The notes: a model not told the origin generated them from the letters alone. A stretch of DNA of 64,000 nucleotides from Nicotiana tabacum (GCF_000715075.1 NC_134082.1:97938399-98002398); one strand, 5' to 3'. Positions 44,386-56,723 are shown, counted from the stretch's first letter. Numbers and translations: made by a program.

Positions 44386-45475
44386 ATATACCCATATTTT
44401 TAAAATTATTTAACTTATACCGTAATTTTTACAACTTCAGGCGCCTCCTTCTTCCTGCTACATGTGCACTCCTTTCTTCCTCCTTTCTTTTCTACTCTTT
44501 ATTCTACTCTTCATTTTTGTAATTTGTAGTATATTTTAATGCTGATTTGCTCATAGTGACTGCCCTTTTTGTTGAAACATTGTTTAGAACTTTTCTTCAT
44601 CTATTTATAATTCGTTGTCTGTATTTATTATATTTGCAATGAATTCAGATGGATCCAGGAATGTAATATCAAACAACAAGCTGATTGCGGCTTTATTGAT
44701 GCAATTCTTACACTAAGCTTTGAAAGTTGAACTATTATGCTGAAGCTTTGAAACTTCAGCTAGTACGACTGTAGGATGAAAACTTCACCTTATTTATTGT
44801 TGAAGTTTTTACAAATGAACTAAATAGCTTCAGTATTTTCTGCTGAAAATTTTGAAAAAGCTTTATGAAAAACTAATGAATCCAGGACAAAACTTATGCT
44901 TATTTAGTACTGAAGTTTTTACAAATGAACTAAATAACTTCAGCATCTTCTGCTGAAGTTTTTGAAAAAGCTTTATGACAAAACTAATGAATCTAGGACA
45001 AAACTTTAGCTTATTTAGTGCTAAAGTTTTTACAAATAAACTAAATAACTTCAACATCTTCTGCTGAAGTTTCTGAAAAAGCTTTATGACAAAACTAATG
45101 TATCCAGGACAAAACTTCAGCTTATTTAATGCTGAAGTTTTTACAAATGAACTAAATAACTTCAGCAACTTCTGTTGAAGTTTTTGAAAAAGCTTTACGA
45201 TAAAACATTGAATCCAGGGCAAAACTTCAGCTAAAACATACTAAGTTCAGGAAATAGGGAACAAAACTTCAGCTAGTAAAATGCTTAAGTTCAGCAATTA
45301 CAAATAACTTCAGGCCCGTTTACTAGAATGCTGAAGTTTGTGTGATTGCCTTTGCTACTTCAGGCCCGTATGCCTGAAGTTTACGCGAAAAATGGGTACG
45401 CTTGCAATTTTTTTTTTTTTTGCAAAACGGGTATAAGTTAAAACTTGACCCAAAAATCGGGTATAGATGCAAATC
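44386..45475. mobile_element. Probable non-autonomous DNA element with degenerate inverted ends
   Basis: The left part reads TATACCCATATTTTTAAAAT and then TTTAACTTATACC (44386-44421). The right part read inwards is TATACCCGATTTTTGGGTCA and then TTTTAACTTATACCCG (45429-45465). Between them lie CTTCAG/CTGAAG-rich repeats. The copia element has inserted at the left end, so the true left terminus may lie before 36727. No transposase inside. Family not identified. Confidence 0.5.
44800..45222. repeat. 110/111-bp tandem repeat with internal hairpins (~4 units)
   Basis: The word AAAAAGCTTTATGACAAAAC recurs with its CTTTATG part at 44861, 44971, 45082 and 45193 (periods 110, 111, 111). Each unit contains AACTTCAGCA-TCTTC-TGCTGAAGTT (10-bp perfect stem, 5-base loop) and a second CTTCAGC...GCTGAAG hairpin. 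Because 111 is divisible by three, the minus strand stays open across 119 codons (45222-44863) and reads a 37-residue repeat. I regard that frame as a by-product of the repeat. Confidence 0.9.
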
Positions 45476-45499
45476 CCCTTCTAAAGTTGAGCGAGCACT

Positions 45500-48106
45500 C
45501 TTTAGTTCACTTCCAAACTTTCGTTCACTTCCAAAATTGAGAGAGCAAACTTTCGTTCACTTCCAAAGTTGAGAAAGGGAAACCCTACAACCGCACATCT
45601 TGAGTTCTTCCTTTCAATTCAAGTTTAGTTCGTTCGATTCAAGTTTAATTCGCCCTAACTTAGTTTAATTTCGAATCAACTCATCTTGATTTGGGGTAAG
45701 TTTGTATCGTTCTTTAATATGTTAACAACCAGAATGTATTAACTAGTAAGCTGCAATTGATTCAATGAACTAGAACAACAATTTGCATCCTTTATCTATA
45801 ATTCTTTTTGTAAGGGCTTCTGGGTTTTTCTAACTTTAGAAGTAGGTACTCTTTTCCATTTAAATACACGTAAAAGATCTATCTTTCCTCCAAGCACTAT
45901 TATCTTGAACCTCCTTAACAAACAAGGGCAGATGTAGTATAGAATATTAGGTTCATCCAAACTGAGTAACTTTAGTTCATACCCTCTACATGTGTTCAAA
46001 TGCACTAAGTAGGTTATGAAAGAGTTCAAACTTAGTGAATCAAATGAGTTGTGGTATATATTCGAACCCGAACTCATAAAGTTCAAACACAAACTATTGG
46101 CTCGATTGAATTCTTTGATTTCTTGCTAACTTATATAGGAGTTAATAGCCACTTATTTGCATATGTAGGTATATATGGATGCTTTCCGTTTATAACTCGA
46201 GGTATATATTCATATTTGTAAATGGTATTGATCATCTATATGTGGGGAAAAGTTTCTGGTGTTATCATTTGAGGTATCAACTTTTCTCTCTTAAGCTATA
46301 GTACTAGTATTTGTATCTGTATATTCCTTTTGCTTATTTAGTTATTGAGGAACACAAAGATTTTGCCTATTTTACCTATTCATAATTGTGGGGTTACCTT
46401 TTCATATTGTCTAAATTGTGGTCTTCATCTTTAATTTGCTGTTGCAAAGGCTTTATTTTTACCATCATATGCTTGTTAAAAAGCTCTACATTAAATCATT
46501 TAGTGTCAAACACATCTGGTGTGTTTAGTTTGTTGAGTACAGAGGAGCTCAAGAATTATGTATTGTTCCCCATTATGTAGAAAATTCAGCATTAATCTAA
46601 AAGGAATTTAAGTGTTGAACTTAGTTTAAACCTACTTCATTTAATAGTTCAGTGATTGAGGTATCATTTATTTGTTGTTTCTGTGCTAGAGCTCATTGTG
46701 ATGATCATTGAATTTGCTCAAATAGGACAAATGGTGTTCTGTTTTGCCTTCTGTTTCCAAATTTTCTTTGTTGGTTAATATTTTTCATTTAGTTTTGTAT
46801 CAGAAAGCTAATAACTATTGCTTTAAGATTACAAATTTTTTATCATGTGCAGTAACTCTCTTTTCGGATAGAAACTACACATTCTGCACCGGATGTGGAG
46901 ATGATTATTAATGTTCCTCCAACTATGCCAGTGATATCTCAAAAGCAAGGTAAAGGCACTCCTTATTGACACACTCCTCCTAAAAATAAAAAAGAACAAT
47001 TCCTCTAGTACTTTCTAAATTTGGGAATACTAGTAGAGAGACGTCTAAGATTTAGGATCATTTCTCCAAATTTATTGCTAAAGAAGGTAAATGTAGGGCA
47101 AAATGCAATTATTGTTCTACAACCTTTGTGGCCGAAAGCATCAATGAGACTACGACATTATGGACACACATAAATGTGAAATGCCACAAGTCCCCCTTTA
47201 GGTTCATTGATAAGAGACAATCCACACTAAAACCTACCAAAGAAGGCTGGCTAGCAGGTGGTTTGGGTTCTACAGAAATGGTGGTGTATAATATGGATGA
47301 TATTATGAGGGCCATTGCCAAATTTACAGATATTGATGAGAAACCGTTTAGAGTTGTTGAGGGAGAAGAATTTAAGAAATTAGTGGCTAAATCTTTGCCA
47401 AATTTTGAATTATCTTCTTGTGTAACTGTTGCTCGACATTGTTTGAAGATTTATCAAGAAGAGAAAGAAAAAGCTTAAAGAGCTTATTAAGAACCATCGT
47501 GTATGTCTTACTAGTGATATATGGACATCACTTCAAAATTTCACTTATATGATTGTCACTGCACATTGGATTAATGATCAATGGAATCCGCAAAAGAAAA
47601 TTCTAAACTTTTTCCAAACACCAGATCGCAAGGGTGAGACTATAACTAAGAGTATTGAGGAATGTTTATTAGGTTGGGGCATTGAGAACTTGTTTATGGT
47701 GACCCTAGATAATGCAACTGCTAATGATGTTGTCATTAAGCATTTGAAGGTGCTTATTGATGACTGGAAAGGGGGAATACTTGGAAATGAGTTTTTATAT
47801 GTTAGATGTAATGCTCATATTTTGAACTTGATTGTATAAAATGGGATAGGTGAACAAATTGAGCCTATTTCTCGTATAAGGAGTGCAGAAATATGTTAGG
47901 TTGAGCCTATTTCTTTCCATTGCATATTGTCCTTTGTTGGGAAGAATAAAGTTTGAATATGTGGCGATATTTTGACTCGCTTATATAATCACTACAATGA
48001 TTTTTCCTCTAAGGATTCTAATGACAATATTGAAGGTGACATTGGTATGACGAGTGAGCCTGGCGATTTGTTGTTGTTGGCCCAAGTAAAGGTTGGTTTT
48101 GAAGAC
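45500..48106 (+). pseudogene. hAT transposase gene (BED zinc finger, ricesleeper-like), truncated
   Basis: A 5' leader at about 45500-45695 ends at a GTAAGT donor (45696). An intron runs to an ATGTGCAG acceptor (46852). Coding follows: INVPPTMPVISQKQGK from 46901; a BED-type zinc finger DHFSKFIAKEGKCRAKCNYC and later H residues (~47058-47190); MRAIAKFTDIDEKPFRVVEG and SSCVTVARHCLKIYQEEKE; then WTS-type and AHWINDQWNPQKKILNFF, KGETITKSIEECLLGWGIE, VTLDNATANDVVIKHLK and YVRCNAHILNLIV up to 47839. After that the sequence is rearranged and ends near 48106, before the C-terminal hAT dimerisation domain. Several stops and frame changes. A dead cut-and-paste transposase. Confidence 0.85.
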
Positions 48107-49345
48107 TGACAAATGAACTTAGGTAGGGGTGTACATAGGTCGGGTTGGTTCGAATTTTACAATTACCAAACCAAATCAATTGTGTCGGGTTATTAAATCT
48201 AAAGACCAAACCAAACCAATAAAACTCAGGTTTTTCACTCGATTTTTCTCGGGCTTTCTCGGTTTTTTGGTTTTTTTTATGGAATTTTTTCCGTTAAAAT
48301 CTTCGTAGAACAAAACATATAAATTGTGCTCAAAATATTTCTTTAATCCTAGTAAGATACAACTATATAAAGTATTTTTCAAGAAAATAATACAAAATAT
48401 GAGATGTGTCATGTCATTATCCTAAAATATTCAATAATAAAGACAATAAAACTATGTAATATAAATATTGCTAATTAAAAAGCCATAAAAAAAATAAACA
48501 TAATCTAAAAGTACTAAGTCATGCTAAAATAAATAGACTGATAAGGGAATATTAATTACATGACTAAATGCTAAAGAAAAAATAAAAATAGGTTATGCAT
48601 TTTTATCTAAATTATTGCTAAACAAAAAATAGATATTCAATACATTCTTGTTCGTAGTATTGAATTGAATGTCTTTTGTTAGCATTAATACTGATTTGAT
48701 TTTGGTTTGAGTTTTTGTTAGCATTATTTAATTTACTAATGTTAATGGCTATAAAACTTATTGGAACATTCAAAAGTTCAAAGTCCAACTTTGAAATATG
48801 TTACAACCCATATCCACATGTGTTAGTTCATGCCATATATTAGTTAACAAAAATCCAAGAAGGAATTATCTTTTAGATGATAAGAAGTCAATCCTATTGG
48901 TCTTAAGTGATACAAGAGTGTATAAGGGTGATTAACCAGTATTAGAAGTTAAATGAATCAAGGATGTTGTAACTCGTATTTTCAGGTAATCTAGCGGTGC
49001 TCAATACACTCAAGAGGTCATTTATTAAGGTATTTTAATCATATAATATCCGTATCATAAGTCTTGAAGTCAAACGAGTTATGAAACAAAAGTCGACAAA
49101 AGTTGTCGCAACTTAGGTTCATAATTTTACTTAAACATTGGGTCAAATGTTTCTAATCTTTTCTCATAATTTACAAGGAATTACGGGGTGATATACCAAC
49201 CAAATTAAATATCTAGGAGTCTAGTTTCCAACGCATTAAACCGTTCATCGATACGATCTCGGAGTAGAGAGATATTCGCGTTTTCGCGAGACTGCGCCAA
49301 GCACCTCTCTATGGGGCCCACTAAGTCGGTTTAAGATATTTGGAC

Positions 49346-49352
49346 CTATATA
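49346..49352 (+). promoter_or_regulatory. TATA-like element in the Tekay II 5' LTR
   Basis: CTATATA within GGACCTATATAGGATG, identical in the 3' LTR at 57283-57289. A leader with AACCCTAGGAACATCC follows. Position and conservation suggest the core promoter; no other proof. Confidence 0.5.
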
Positions 49353-50629
49353 GGATGACTCCAACCCGTTTTAAGTCATTTCTTTTCACTATTTTCAGAC
49401 CTTAGAACCCTAGGAACATCCTCTCAAGGTTCTCTCAAGATTCAAGACCCAAAAAGGGCAAACAACACAAATCAAGTGTCGGGAATTCCGTGGCGCTAGT
49501 AAGTCTCTTGTTCTTCTTGTTGTTGCTCATTTTTGTGTCGTTCCAGCTCGTGTGGGAGGTTGTTTTAAAGGGTTTATGTTCTGTAAATACTCCCTCATGT
49601 TCTTAATATCAATCCTAGGTGATTTCAAGCCTTCTAAAGTGATTCTAGTGCCGAAAAACACTAATTGATCGCTAGTTTCGCTTTTTTGTTGTTGTGGCAG
49701 CATTGGAGGGATATTTCATGGAAATTTAAGGTCAAATTGGAGTTGTTATTTCTGTATAAAGGTAAGGAACATCTTACTCTATATGTATTTAAGATTATCC
49801 AAGTTGCAGCTAAGCCATTGAAGCTAGAACTTGTGAAATATATATCGAAAGGCTTGGAAGTAATGTTATTGTTTTGTGGACTGTTTTGCGTTGTTGTTGG
49901 GCTGCGTATTTTACTACTATCTTGTGGAGTTTTGGAGGAGGAAGGGTGTGTAGAAACATCATATATATATGTAGGGTTATGGGCTGATAGTTATTCGTAA
50001 CATTTCCAGGTTGTTTGACACGACTACGGTGGTCGTCGTATGTATGGAGTGATTAGGCTGTGTGTGGACTATTTTGGGAGGCTCAATATGTTTATTATTG
50101 ATGTTGTTTGGGCTGTTTGGTGATTGTTTTGAATGGTGTGAGGTCATATATATAGGGGAGGTGCTGTCCGTTTCATCGTAAAATAGGTTGTGGTCGATAC
50201 ATAATAGTTATGACGCTTAAATGATAACGATAGTATCGTTTCTCTTATTGTAGACAAGGGAGTTTTGACAATTGCATAGCTTGAGATTGGGGCAGTATAT
50301 ACAAGGTATGTGAGACTATCCCTTTTCTTCTTTTGCACGACTCCAATTATACATAATGTAATGAACGATCTTCCAAGATACTCTACTCTTAGAAGCTAGC
50401 AGTACTTACATTGTTTTCCCTCTTATGGAACGATTGATGTTAATGTTGCTTCTCTTAGTCTTATGTTATCAATGTTGTTGGTACTTCCTGATTCTTATAA
50501 GGTTCATAGTGAAGAGTTAGTCCTAATAACGTGTACAGAGGATACCGACCTTACGTCACTCCGAAAGGTTTAGAATGTGATTCCATGAGTCGAGCATGCA
50601 TTATATATATGTATCTATTTTACTCTACC

Positions 50630-50760
50630 GAGCCACGCTATAGTTGGCCGGGTACGGCACCTATTGTGCAACCACTGATCAGTTGGGTTTTACCGAGCTC
50701 CATGTGGCCGGGTACGATTCTACCGAGCCTATTATGGCCGGGTACGATATGATGATAATG
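50630..50760. repeat. TACCGAGC / TGGCCGGGTACG short tandem repeats in the Tekay II LTR
   Basis: Three units, each with TACCGAGC and then TGGCCGGGTACG, spaced about 35-70 bp. The same array is at 58568-58698 in the other LTR, with one GGG-to-GTG change there. Confidence 0.8.
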
Positions 50761-51466
50761 ATGCCCACAGAGGCGAATGCTTTAAAGGTTTATGTATTTA
50801 TACATATGTATCATGTATTTCATGTAAGTAGCCCTCAGAGGTACTAAGATGTTACAGGTTGTATATTCTCTATCCTTGCTTACATTGCTGATCGCATTTA
50901 TGGTTCCTTGCCTTACATACTCAGTACTTTATTCGTACTGACGTCCTTTTATTTGTGGACGCTGCATGTCGTGCTGCAGGTCCTGATAGACAGGCAAGTG
51001 CAGCTCCCCCACCACAGTAGACTGTCCAGTTCAGCGGTGATTGGCGAGATCCCTTCTCCGGACTTGCCTTGGTCTTGGTATGCAATTTTTGTTATAGACA
51101 TTATGGGTATGTCGGGGCCCTGTTCCGGCTATGTTGCAACACTTATGTTCTTTTAGAGGCTCATAGACAGGTGTCGGCTCATGTATAGTTTGGTATGCCT
51201 TGTCGGCTAGTTTTTGTTGTATAGTCTTTCATAGTAGCGTGGTAGCTCATACCTTATACGTAGTTTCTTGATTGTCTGGTCATCCCCTGCTATGTATGTT
51301 CATGCCGTCATATTTTATTGCTGGTTGTCCATGATCTAGGTCTACCATTTATATTGATCTCGTCAGCCTTAAAAGATAATAATGAAGGTTAGATGAAATG
51401 TACGTTGGTGCTCGGCAAGTGTGGTCGGGTGCTAGTCATGACCTTCAGTTTGGGTCGTGACAAACT

Positions 51467-51478
51467 TGGTATCAGAGC
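51467..51478 (+). other. Primer-binding site of Tekay II (tRNA-iMet)
   Basis: TGGTATCAGAGC, a perfect match to the complement of initiator tRNA-Met as used by plant retrotransposons, four bases after the 5' LTR end. Confidence 0.93.
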
Positions 51479-51667
51479 AAGTCTGTCCTAGGGGTTGTCT
51501 ATGAGCCGTGTCTAGTAGAGTCTTGATTATGGATGTGTAGCGTGCCACATTTATAATCAGGAGGCTACATGACATCTAGGGTTGTTACCTTCTTCCTGAA
51601 TCTAGATCGTGCGTAGAGTTGAGTCGTAAGTGTTCGTCTCTAATATTCACCTTGTTTTTTTCCAGTG

Positions 51668-52930
51668 ATGCCTTCGACTAGGAAGCAAACTATTAGTAGA
51701 CGGCTTGATACAGCAGCGGGAGAGGGTACCAGTCAGGTGCCCCAAGTCAGAGCAGGACAAAGTGAGGCTCAAAGTGAAATGCCCTCTCATAACTCATCTA
51801 CTCCATCTCCTCCAGAGGATATTAGAAGGCACCCAGCACCTCCAGTTCCTCCGTCTGGCAGTCTAGACCAGGATATGCGGAGTGCTTTGCAGTTATTGAC
51901 TAGCTTGGTAGCTGCTCAGGATCAGAGGTAGAATACAGGTGCTGCTGAGAAACCAGTTAGTACAAGAGTTCGTGATTTTATTAATTTAGACCCTCCAGTG
52001 TTTACCGGATCAGACCCCAAGGAGGACCCACAGACTTTTATTGACCAGGTTCATCGTACACTTCGGGTTATGCATGTTAGTGATACAGAGGCAGTAGAGT
52101 TGGCTTCTTATCGGCTACGGGATTTAGCGGTTCTCTAGTATGATAGTTGGGAGAGATCCAGGGGTCCGAACCATCCTCCAGCTGTGTGGAAGGAATTTTT
52201 TGAGGCCTTTTTTCGTCACTACTTTCCAGTTGAGATACGACGAGCTAGAGGTGATAAGTTCTTGAACCTTAGACAAGGTAATATGAGTGTGCGAGAGTAC
52301 AGTATGCAGTTTGATTCTTTGGCAAGGTATGCTCCCCATATGGTGGCCGAGATGAGTGATAGGGTGCATATGTTCGTGAATGGGTTGGGACCACATCTGA
52401 TAAATGAGTGTACGACAGCCTCCTTGGTGGAGGGCATGGATATTTCCCGTATTCAAGCTTATGCCCAGACCCTAGAGGATCGTAAGCGCCAGCAGAGGGC
52501 AGTTAGGGAGCAGGATAGAGGCCAGCATAAGAGGGCGAGATTTGCAGGGTATTTTGATGACTTCAGAGGCCGCATCAGGCCACAGTTTTCGAGGAGTTCG
52601 GCGCCACCTGTAGCTAGTGCTCCTCCACAGTTTCAGAGGCCTCGATATGATCGATCCTATTCTGGTCCAGGTCAGAGTTCGCGAGCATCTGGCTCGCAAT
52701 ATCACATGGATACTAGTCAGATGAGACCCCCAACACCACATTGTGATTAGTGCGACAAGGCCCACTTTGGACTGTGTCGTCGAGGTTCTGATGCATGCTA
52801 TTCGTGCAGGCAGCCTGGCCATATGATGCGGGAGTGTCCTAATAGAGGAGGTGATGGTATGGCTCAGCCGACTGGATATGTGTCTGGTTCTTCCTCATCA
52901 GTTCGACCTCCAGCACGGGGTTTTCAGTAG
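51668..52930 (+). pseudogene. Tekay II gag
   Basis: Starts at ATG 51668 (MPSTRKQTISRRLDTAAGEG). Ser/Pro-rich N-terminus, then the capsid core with INLDPPVFTGSDPKEDPQTF, VELASYRLRDLAVL, WKEFFEAFFRHYFPVEIR, LRQGNMSVREYSMQFDSLAR and YAPHMVAEMSDRVHMFVNGL. An Arg-rich linker follows, then a CCHC knuckle CYSCRQPGHMMREC at about 52796-52837. In-frame TAG codons lie at 51929, 52136, 52748 and 52928. Three stand where relatives usually have Gln and one (after DLAVL) where they have Trp. There is no frameshift, so only these substitutions separate it from a continuous gag-pol. Confidence 0.9.
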
Positions 52931-53330
52931 TTGACAGGTCGTGGTAGGGGTAGAGGTGCAGTGCCGAGTTCGAGTGGTGCTCAAAATCAAACCTATGCTC
53001 TAGTAGGTCGACAGGATCTCGAGTCGTCTCCAGATGTTGTTACAGGTATTATATCTGTGTTTTCTTATGATGTATATGCGTTGATTGATCCGGGATCTAC
53101 ATTATCCTATGTTACACCCTTTGCGGCTAATAAGTTTGGCATTGAACCTGAATTGATAAGTAAACCCCTCGTGGTATCTACTCCGATAGGAGATTCTGTG
53201 ATTGCTAGAAGGGTATATAGAGGTTGAACTGTGATGATTTGTAGTCGTCAAACCTCGGCAAATTTATTTGAGTTAGAAATGGTTGATTTTGATGTGATAA
53301 TGGGAATGGACTGGTTGGCCTCGTGCTATG
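52931..53330 (+). pseudogene. Tekay II aspartic protease
   Basis: Continues the gag frame: Arg/Gly-rich start (TGRGRGRGAVPSSS), then YALVGRQDLESSPDVVTGII, VYALIDPGSTLSYVTPFAAN with the D-P-G-S-T active site at about 53077-53100, GIEPELISKPLVVSTPIGDS, a TGA at 53225-53227 where relatives commonly have Cys, and [20 protein letters not shown], the conserved end of the domain. Processing of Gag-Pol would need readthrough of that stop. Confidence 0.88.
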
Positions 53331-56134
53331 CAAATGTTGACTGTCATACGAAGATGGTTAGGTTCCAATTTCTGGGTGAACCCGTCATTGAATGGAAAGG
53401 GAACATTGCTACACCGAAAGGTAGGTTTATTTCCTATCTTAAGGCAAGGAAAATGATCTCAAAAGGTTACATTTATCATCTCGTTCGCGTTAGGGATGCG
53501 GAGGCGAAACCGCCTACTTTACAATCAATCCCTGTGGTCAACGAATTCCCAAATGTTTTCCCAGATGAACTCCTAGGCCTTCCTCCTGAAAGGGAGATTG
53601 AGTTTAGCATTGATGTGTTGCCTGACACTCAACCGATCTCTATTCCTCCATATAAAATGGCCCCGGCAGAGTTGCGAGAGTTGAAGGTGCAGTTGAAGGA
53701 CTTGCTGGATAAGGGCTTTATTAGGCCTAGCACTTCACCTTGGGGTGCACCAGTCCTATTCGTGCGGAAGAAAGACGGGTCGTTACGGATGTGTATCGAC
53801 TATCGACAGTTGAATAAGTCTACTATAAAGAACAAGTATCCACTTCCAAGAATTGATGACCTGTTTGACCAACTCCAGGGTGCCAAGTATTTCTCTAAGA
53901 TTGATTTACGTTCAGAGTATCATCAGGTGAGGGTTAGGGAGAAGGATATTCCTAAGACGGCCTTCCGGACAAGATATGGGCACTTTGAGTTCTTAGTGAT
54001 GTCGTTCGGGCTAACAAATGCCCCAGCAGCTTTTATGGATCTCATGAATACTATATTCAGGCCCTATCTTGATGTGTTCGTGATTGTATTCATTGATGAC
54101 ATTCTAGTGTATTCTCGTTCGGAGGCGGAACATGCGGGCCACTTGCGGATAGTATTACAGATGCTTCAGGATCGTAAGTTATATGCTAAGCTCTCCAAAT
54201 GTGAATTCTGGCTGAACTCAGTAGCATTCCTTGGCCATGTGATATCTGATGAGGGTATTAGTGTCGACACTCAGAAGATCGATGCAGTAAAGAATTGGCC
54301 GAGACCTACAACACCATCAGAAGTCCGCAGCTTCCTAGGGCTAGCAGGATATTATAGGCGGTTTGTAGAAGGATTTTCCTCTATATCATCACCATTGACT
54401 AAGTTAACACAAAAAGCTACCAAATTCCAGTGGTCTGACACTTGTGAACATAGTTTTCAGGAGCTGAAGAATCGATTGACATCTGCACCAGTGCTCACTC
54501 TTCCTGAAGGAACAGAAGATTATGTGGTATATTGTGATGCCTCAGGTATAGGTTTGGGGTGCGTATTGATGCAGCATGGGAATGTGATTGCTTATGCATC
54601 AAGACAATTGAATAAGCATGAAAAGAATTATCCAACCCATGATTTGGAATTGGCTGCAGTAATATATGCTTTGAAGATATGGTGGCACTACTTATACGGC
54701 GTCCATGTTGACATCTACACAGATCACAAGAGTTTACAATACATCTTCAAGCAGAAAGAGTTGAATTTGAGGCAGCGTAGGTGGCTTGAATTATTGAAAG
54801 ACTATGACGTCGAGATATTGTATCATCCCGGTAAAGCCAATGTTGTGGTAGACGCTCTCAGCCGTAAATCAATGGGAAGCTTAGTACATATTGAGGCAGG
54901 TAGATGGGGGTTGATTAAAGAGCTTCATCAGCTAGCCAATATGAGAATCAGATTGTTAGACTTTGATGACGGAGGTGTTACTGTACAGAATACATCAGAA
55001 TCATCTTTGGTAGCCGAGGTAAAAGCACGACAATATGAAGATTCTATCTTAGTACGATTAAGAGAAAGCATTCAACAGTGTAAAAGTATGGCTTTTGGGA
55101 TCAGAAAAGATGGGGCACTGAGATACCAGAGCCGATTGTGTGTGCCTAATGTGGCAGGGTTGCGAGAGAAGATTATGAATGAGATTCATCAATCCCGATA
55201 TTCCATCCATCCCGGCTCGACAAAGATGTATCATGATGTCAAGGAGCAGTATTGGTGGGATAATATGAAGAAGTCTATTGCAGAATTTGTAGCCCAGTGT
55301 CCCAATTGTCAACAAGTAAAGATAGAACATCAGAAACCCGGTGGATTGCTTCAAAATATAGAGATTCCGACCTGGAAGTGGGAGGTGATTAATATGGACT
55401 TAATTATTGGATTACCTCGCTCTTATCATAAGTTTGACTCCATCTGGGTGATAATTGATCGACTTACAAAATGTGCCCATTTTCTGCCAGTGAAGACAAC
55501 TTACACAGCTGAAGATTATGCAAAGTTGTATATCAAGGAGATTGTTAGGCTTCATGGTGTGCCCATATCTATTATATCAGACCGAGGAGCTCAATTTACG
55601 ACTAACTTTTGGAGGTCTTTCCAGAAGGGTTTAGGCACACAGGTAAATCTCAGCACTGCATTTCATCCGCAGACTGACGGACAGGCTGAACGTACCATTC
55701 AGACACTGGAAGATATGCTACGAGCATGTGTTCTAGATTTTAAGGGGAATTGGGATGATCATCTTCCACTCATAGAATTCGCCTATAACAATAGCTACCA
55801 TTCCAGTATTAAAATTGCCCCATACGAGGCACTATACGGGAGGAGATGTAGATCACCAGTTGGATGGTTCGAAGTCGGTGAAACAGAATTATATGGGCCA
55901 GATTTGATTCACCAAGCTATTAAGAAGGTGAAAGTGATACAGGAGCGATTGAGGACGGCACAAAGCAGGCAAAAATCTTATTCTGATGTCCGACGTCGTG
56001 ATCTAGAGTTTGAGGTTGGTGATTGGGTTTTCCTGAGGATCTCACAAATGAAGGGTATTATGATTTTTTGGAAGAAAGGTAAGCTGAGTCCAAGGTATAT
56101 CGGGTCGTATAAAATTCTTCGACGGATTGGATAG
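53231..56134 (+). CDS. Tekay II pol: RT, RNase H and integrase, 967 codons open
   Basis: Residues counted from the codon at 53231. RT about 115-400: [46 protein letters not shown] with catalytic D225, [14 protein letters not shown] with D289 and D290. The usual [10 protein letters not shown] reads [10 protein letters not shown]. RNase H about 430-545: [17 protein letters not shown] with D436, [35 protein letters not shown]. Integrase about 645-930: zinc-binding H653...H, C690 and C693 (CPNC); D-D-35-E triad D723, D784, E820; then [20 protein letters not shown]. The frame ends at a TAG (56132-56134) just before the chromodomain. All catalytic residues are intact, so part of the machinery may still be translatable; the upstream stops make autonomous activity unlikely. 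Confidence 0.95.
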   Translation: MMICSRQTSANLFELEMVDFDVIMGMDWLASCYANVDCHTKMVRFQFLGEPVIEWKGNIATPKGRFISYLKARKMISKGYIYHLVRVRDAEAKPPTLQSIPVVNEFPNVFPDELLGLPPEREIEFSIDVLPDTQPISIPPYKMAPAELRELKVQLKDLLDKGFIRPSTSPWGAPVLFVRKKDGSLRMCIDYRQLNKSTIKNKYPLPRIDDLFDQLQGAKYFSKIDLRSEYHQVRVREKDIPKTAFRTRYGHFEFLVMSFGLTNAPAAFMDLMNTIFRPYLDVFVIVFIDDILVYSRSEAEHAGHLRIVLQMLQDRKLYAKLSKCEFWLNSVAFLGHVISDEGISVDTQKIDAVKNWPRPTTPSEVRSFLGLAGYYRRFVEGFSSISSPLTKLTQKATKFQWSDTCEHSFQELKNRLTSAPVLTLPEGTEDYVVYCDASGIGLGCVLMQHGNVIAYASRQLNKHEKNYPTHDLELAAVIYALKIWWHYLYGVHVDIYTDHKSLQYIFKQKELNLRQRRWLELLKDYDVEILYHPGKANVVVDALSRKSMGSLVHIEAGRWGLIKELHQLANMRIRLLDFDDGGVTVQNTSESSLVAEVKARQYEDSILVRLRESIQQCKSMAFGIRKDGALRYQSRLCVPNVAGLREKIMNEIHQSRYSIHPGSTKMYHDVKEQYWWDNMKKSIAEFVAQCPNCQQVKIEHQKPGGLLQNIEIPTWKWEVINMDLIIGLPRSYHKFDSIWVIIDRLTKCAHFLPVKTTYTAEDYAKLYIKEIVRLHGVPISIISDRGAQFTTNFWRSFQKGLGTQVNLSTAFHPQTDGQAERTIQTLEDMLRACVLDFKGNWDDHLPLIEFAYNNSYHSSIKIAPYEALYGRRCRSPVGWFEVGETELYGPDLIHQAIKKVKVIQERLRTAQSRQKSYSDVRRRDLEFEVGDWVFLRISQMKGIMIFWKKGKLSPRYIGSYKILRRIG

Positions 56135-56494
56135 GTTGCTTATGAGTTAGAATTGCCATCCGAATTGGAATTTGTCCACCCGGTATTCCATGTATCTATG
56201 TTGAGAAAATGTATTGGAGACCCTTCTCGAGTCGTCCCTATCAAAGATGTACAAGTTACAGAGGACCTATCATATGAAGAAGTGCCAGTGGCGATATTAG
56301 ATCGGCAAGTCCGCAAGCTGAGAACAAAAGATGTAGCTTCCGTCAAAGTATTATGGAGGAACAAAAATATGGAAGAAATGACATGGGAAGCAGAAGAGGA
56401 GATGAAGTCTAAATACCCTTACTTATTCCAGAATGAAGATAACAAGGATGCTGGTGGAAGACAGGATACATTGGAAGGTGAAACGGCTCTATGA
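56135..56494 (+). pseudogene. Tekay II integrase tail with chromodomain
   Basis: Same frame as pol after the TAG at 56132: [20 protein letters not shown], then [40 protein letters not shown] and EAEEEMKSKYPYLF, a chromodomain of the plant chromovirus type (hydrophobic strand VAIL, WR, and the ATW-like TWE helix start). A natural stop is at 56492-56494. The usual role is recognition of heterochromatin marks during integration. The tail carries a short Asp/Gly-rich extension after LFQNE. Confidence 0.88.
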
Positions 56495-56723
56495 GGTAAG
56501 CAATAATTTGAGAATACTCCTCCTTAATACAAAATGATGATATGTAGATAATGTAAATACGCATAATGCTTTGTGTAGCCTTGTGAAGCCATATGTTGGG
56601 CTTAATTACATGCAAGTTTTGCTAGTGACCATTTTATAGGGGAAAATTGATCGGAAATTTCCATTGGAATCCACGATGATTTAAACTCCCCATAAACCCT
56701 TACATTCGAGGACGAATGTTCCT

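Larger units (their letters stand above)
48799..51462 (+). mobile_element. 5' LTR of Tekay II
   Basis: 2664 bp, TGTTACAACCCATATCCACA...GGGTCGTGACA. It pairs with 56736-59401. It includes short tandem repeats at 50630-50760 and a TATA-like site at 49346. ORFs inside (for example 50531-50752) are repeat artefacts. Confidence 0.96.

Noticed and set aside
44863..45222. 119-codon ORF with three 37-residue repeats as a real protein
   Set aside because: The repeat is explained by a 111-bp DNA unit with hairpins; no homologue recognised and no promoter or splice context.
44800..45222. CRISPR-like array
   Set aside because: Units are near-identical along their whole 110 bp with no unique spacers, and the DNA is a plant nuclear genome.
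50531..51156. Small ORFs in the Tekay II LTR (duplicated at 58469-59094)
   Set aside because: Present in both LTRs by duplication; they read LTR repeats and have no motif.
51929..53227. Programmed readthrough of amber codons in Tekay II
   Set aside because: Four separate TAGs and a TGA before pol, at conserved Gln/Trp/Cys positions, look like decay and not a single regulated readthrough site.
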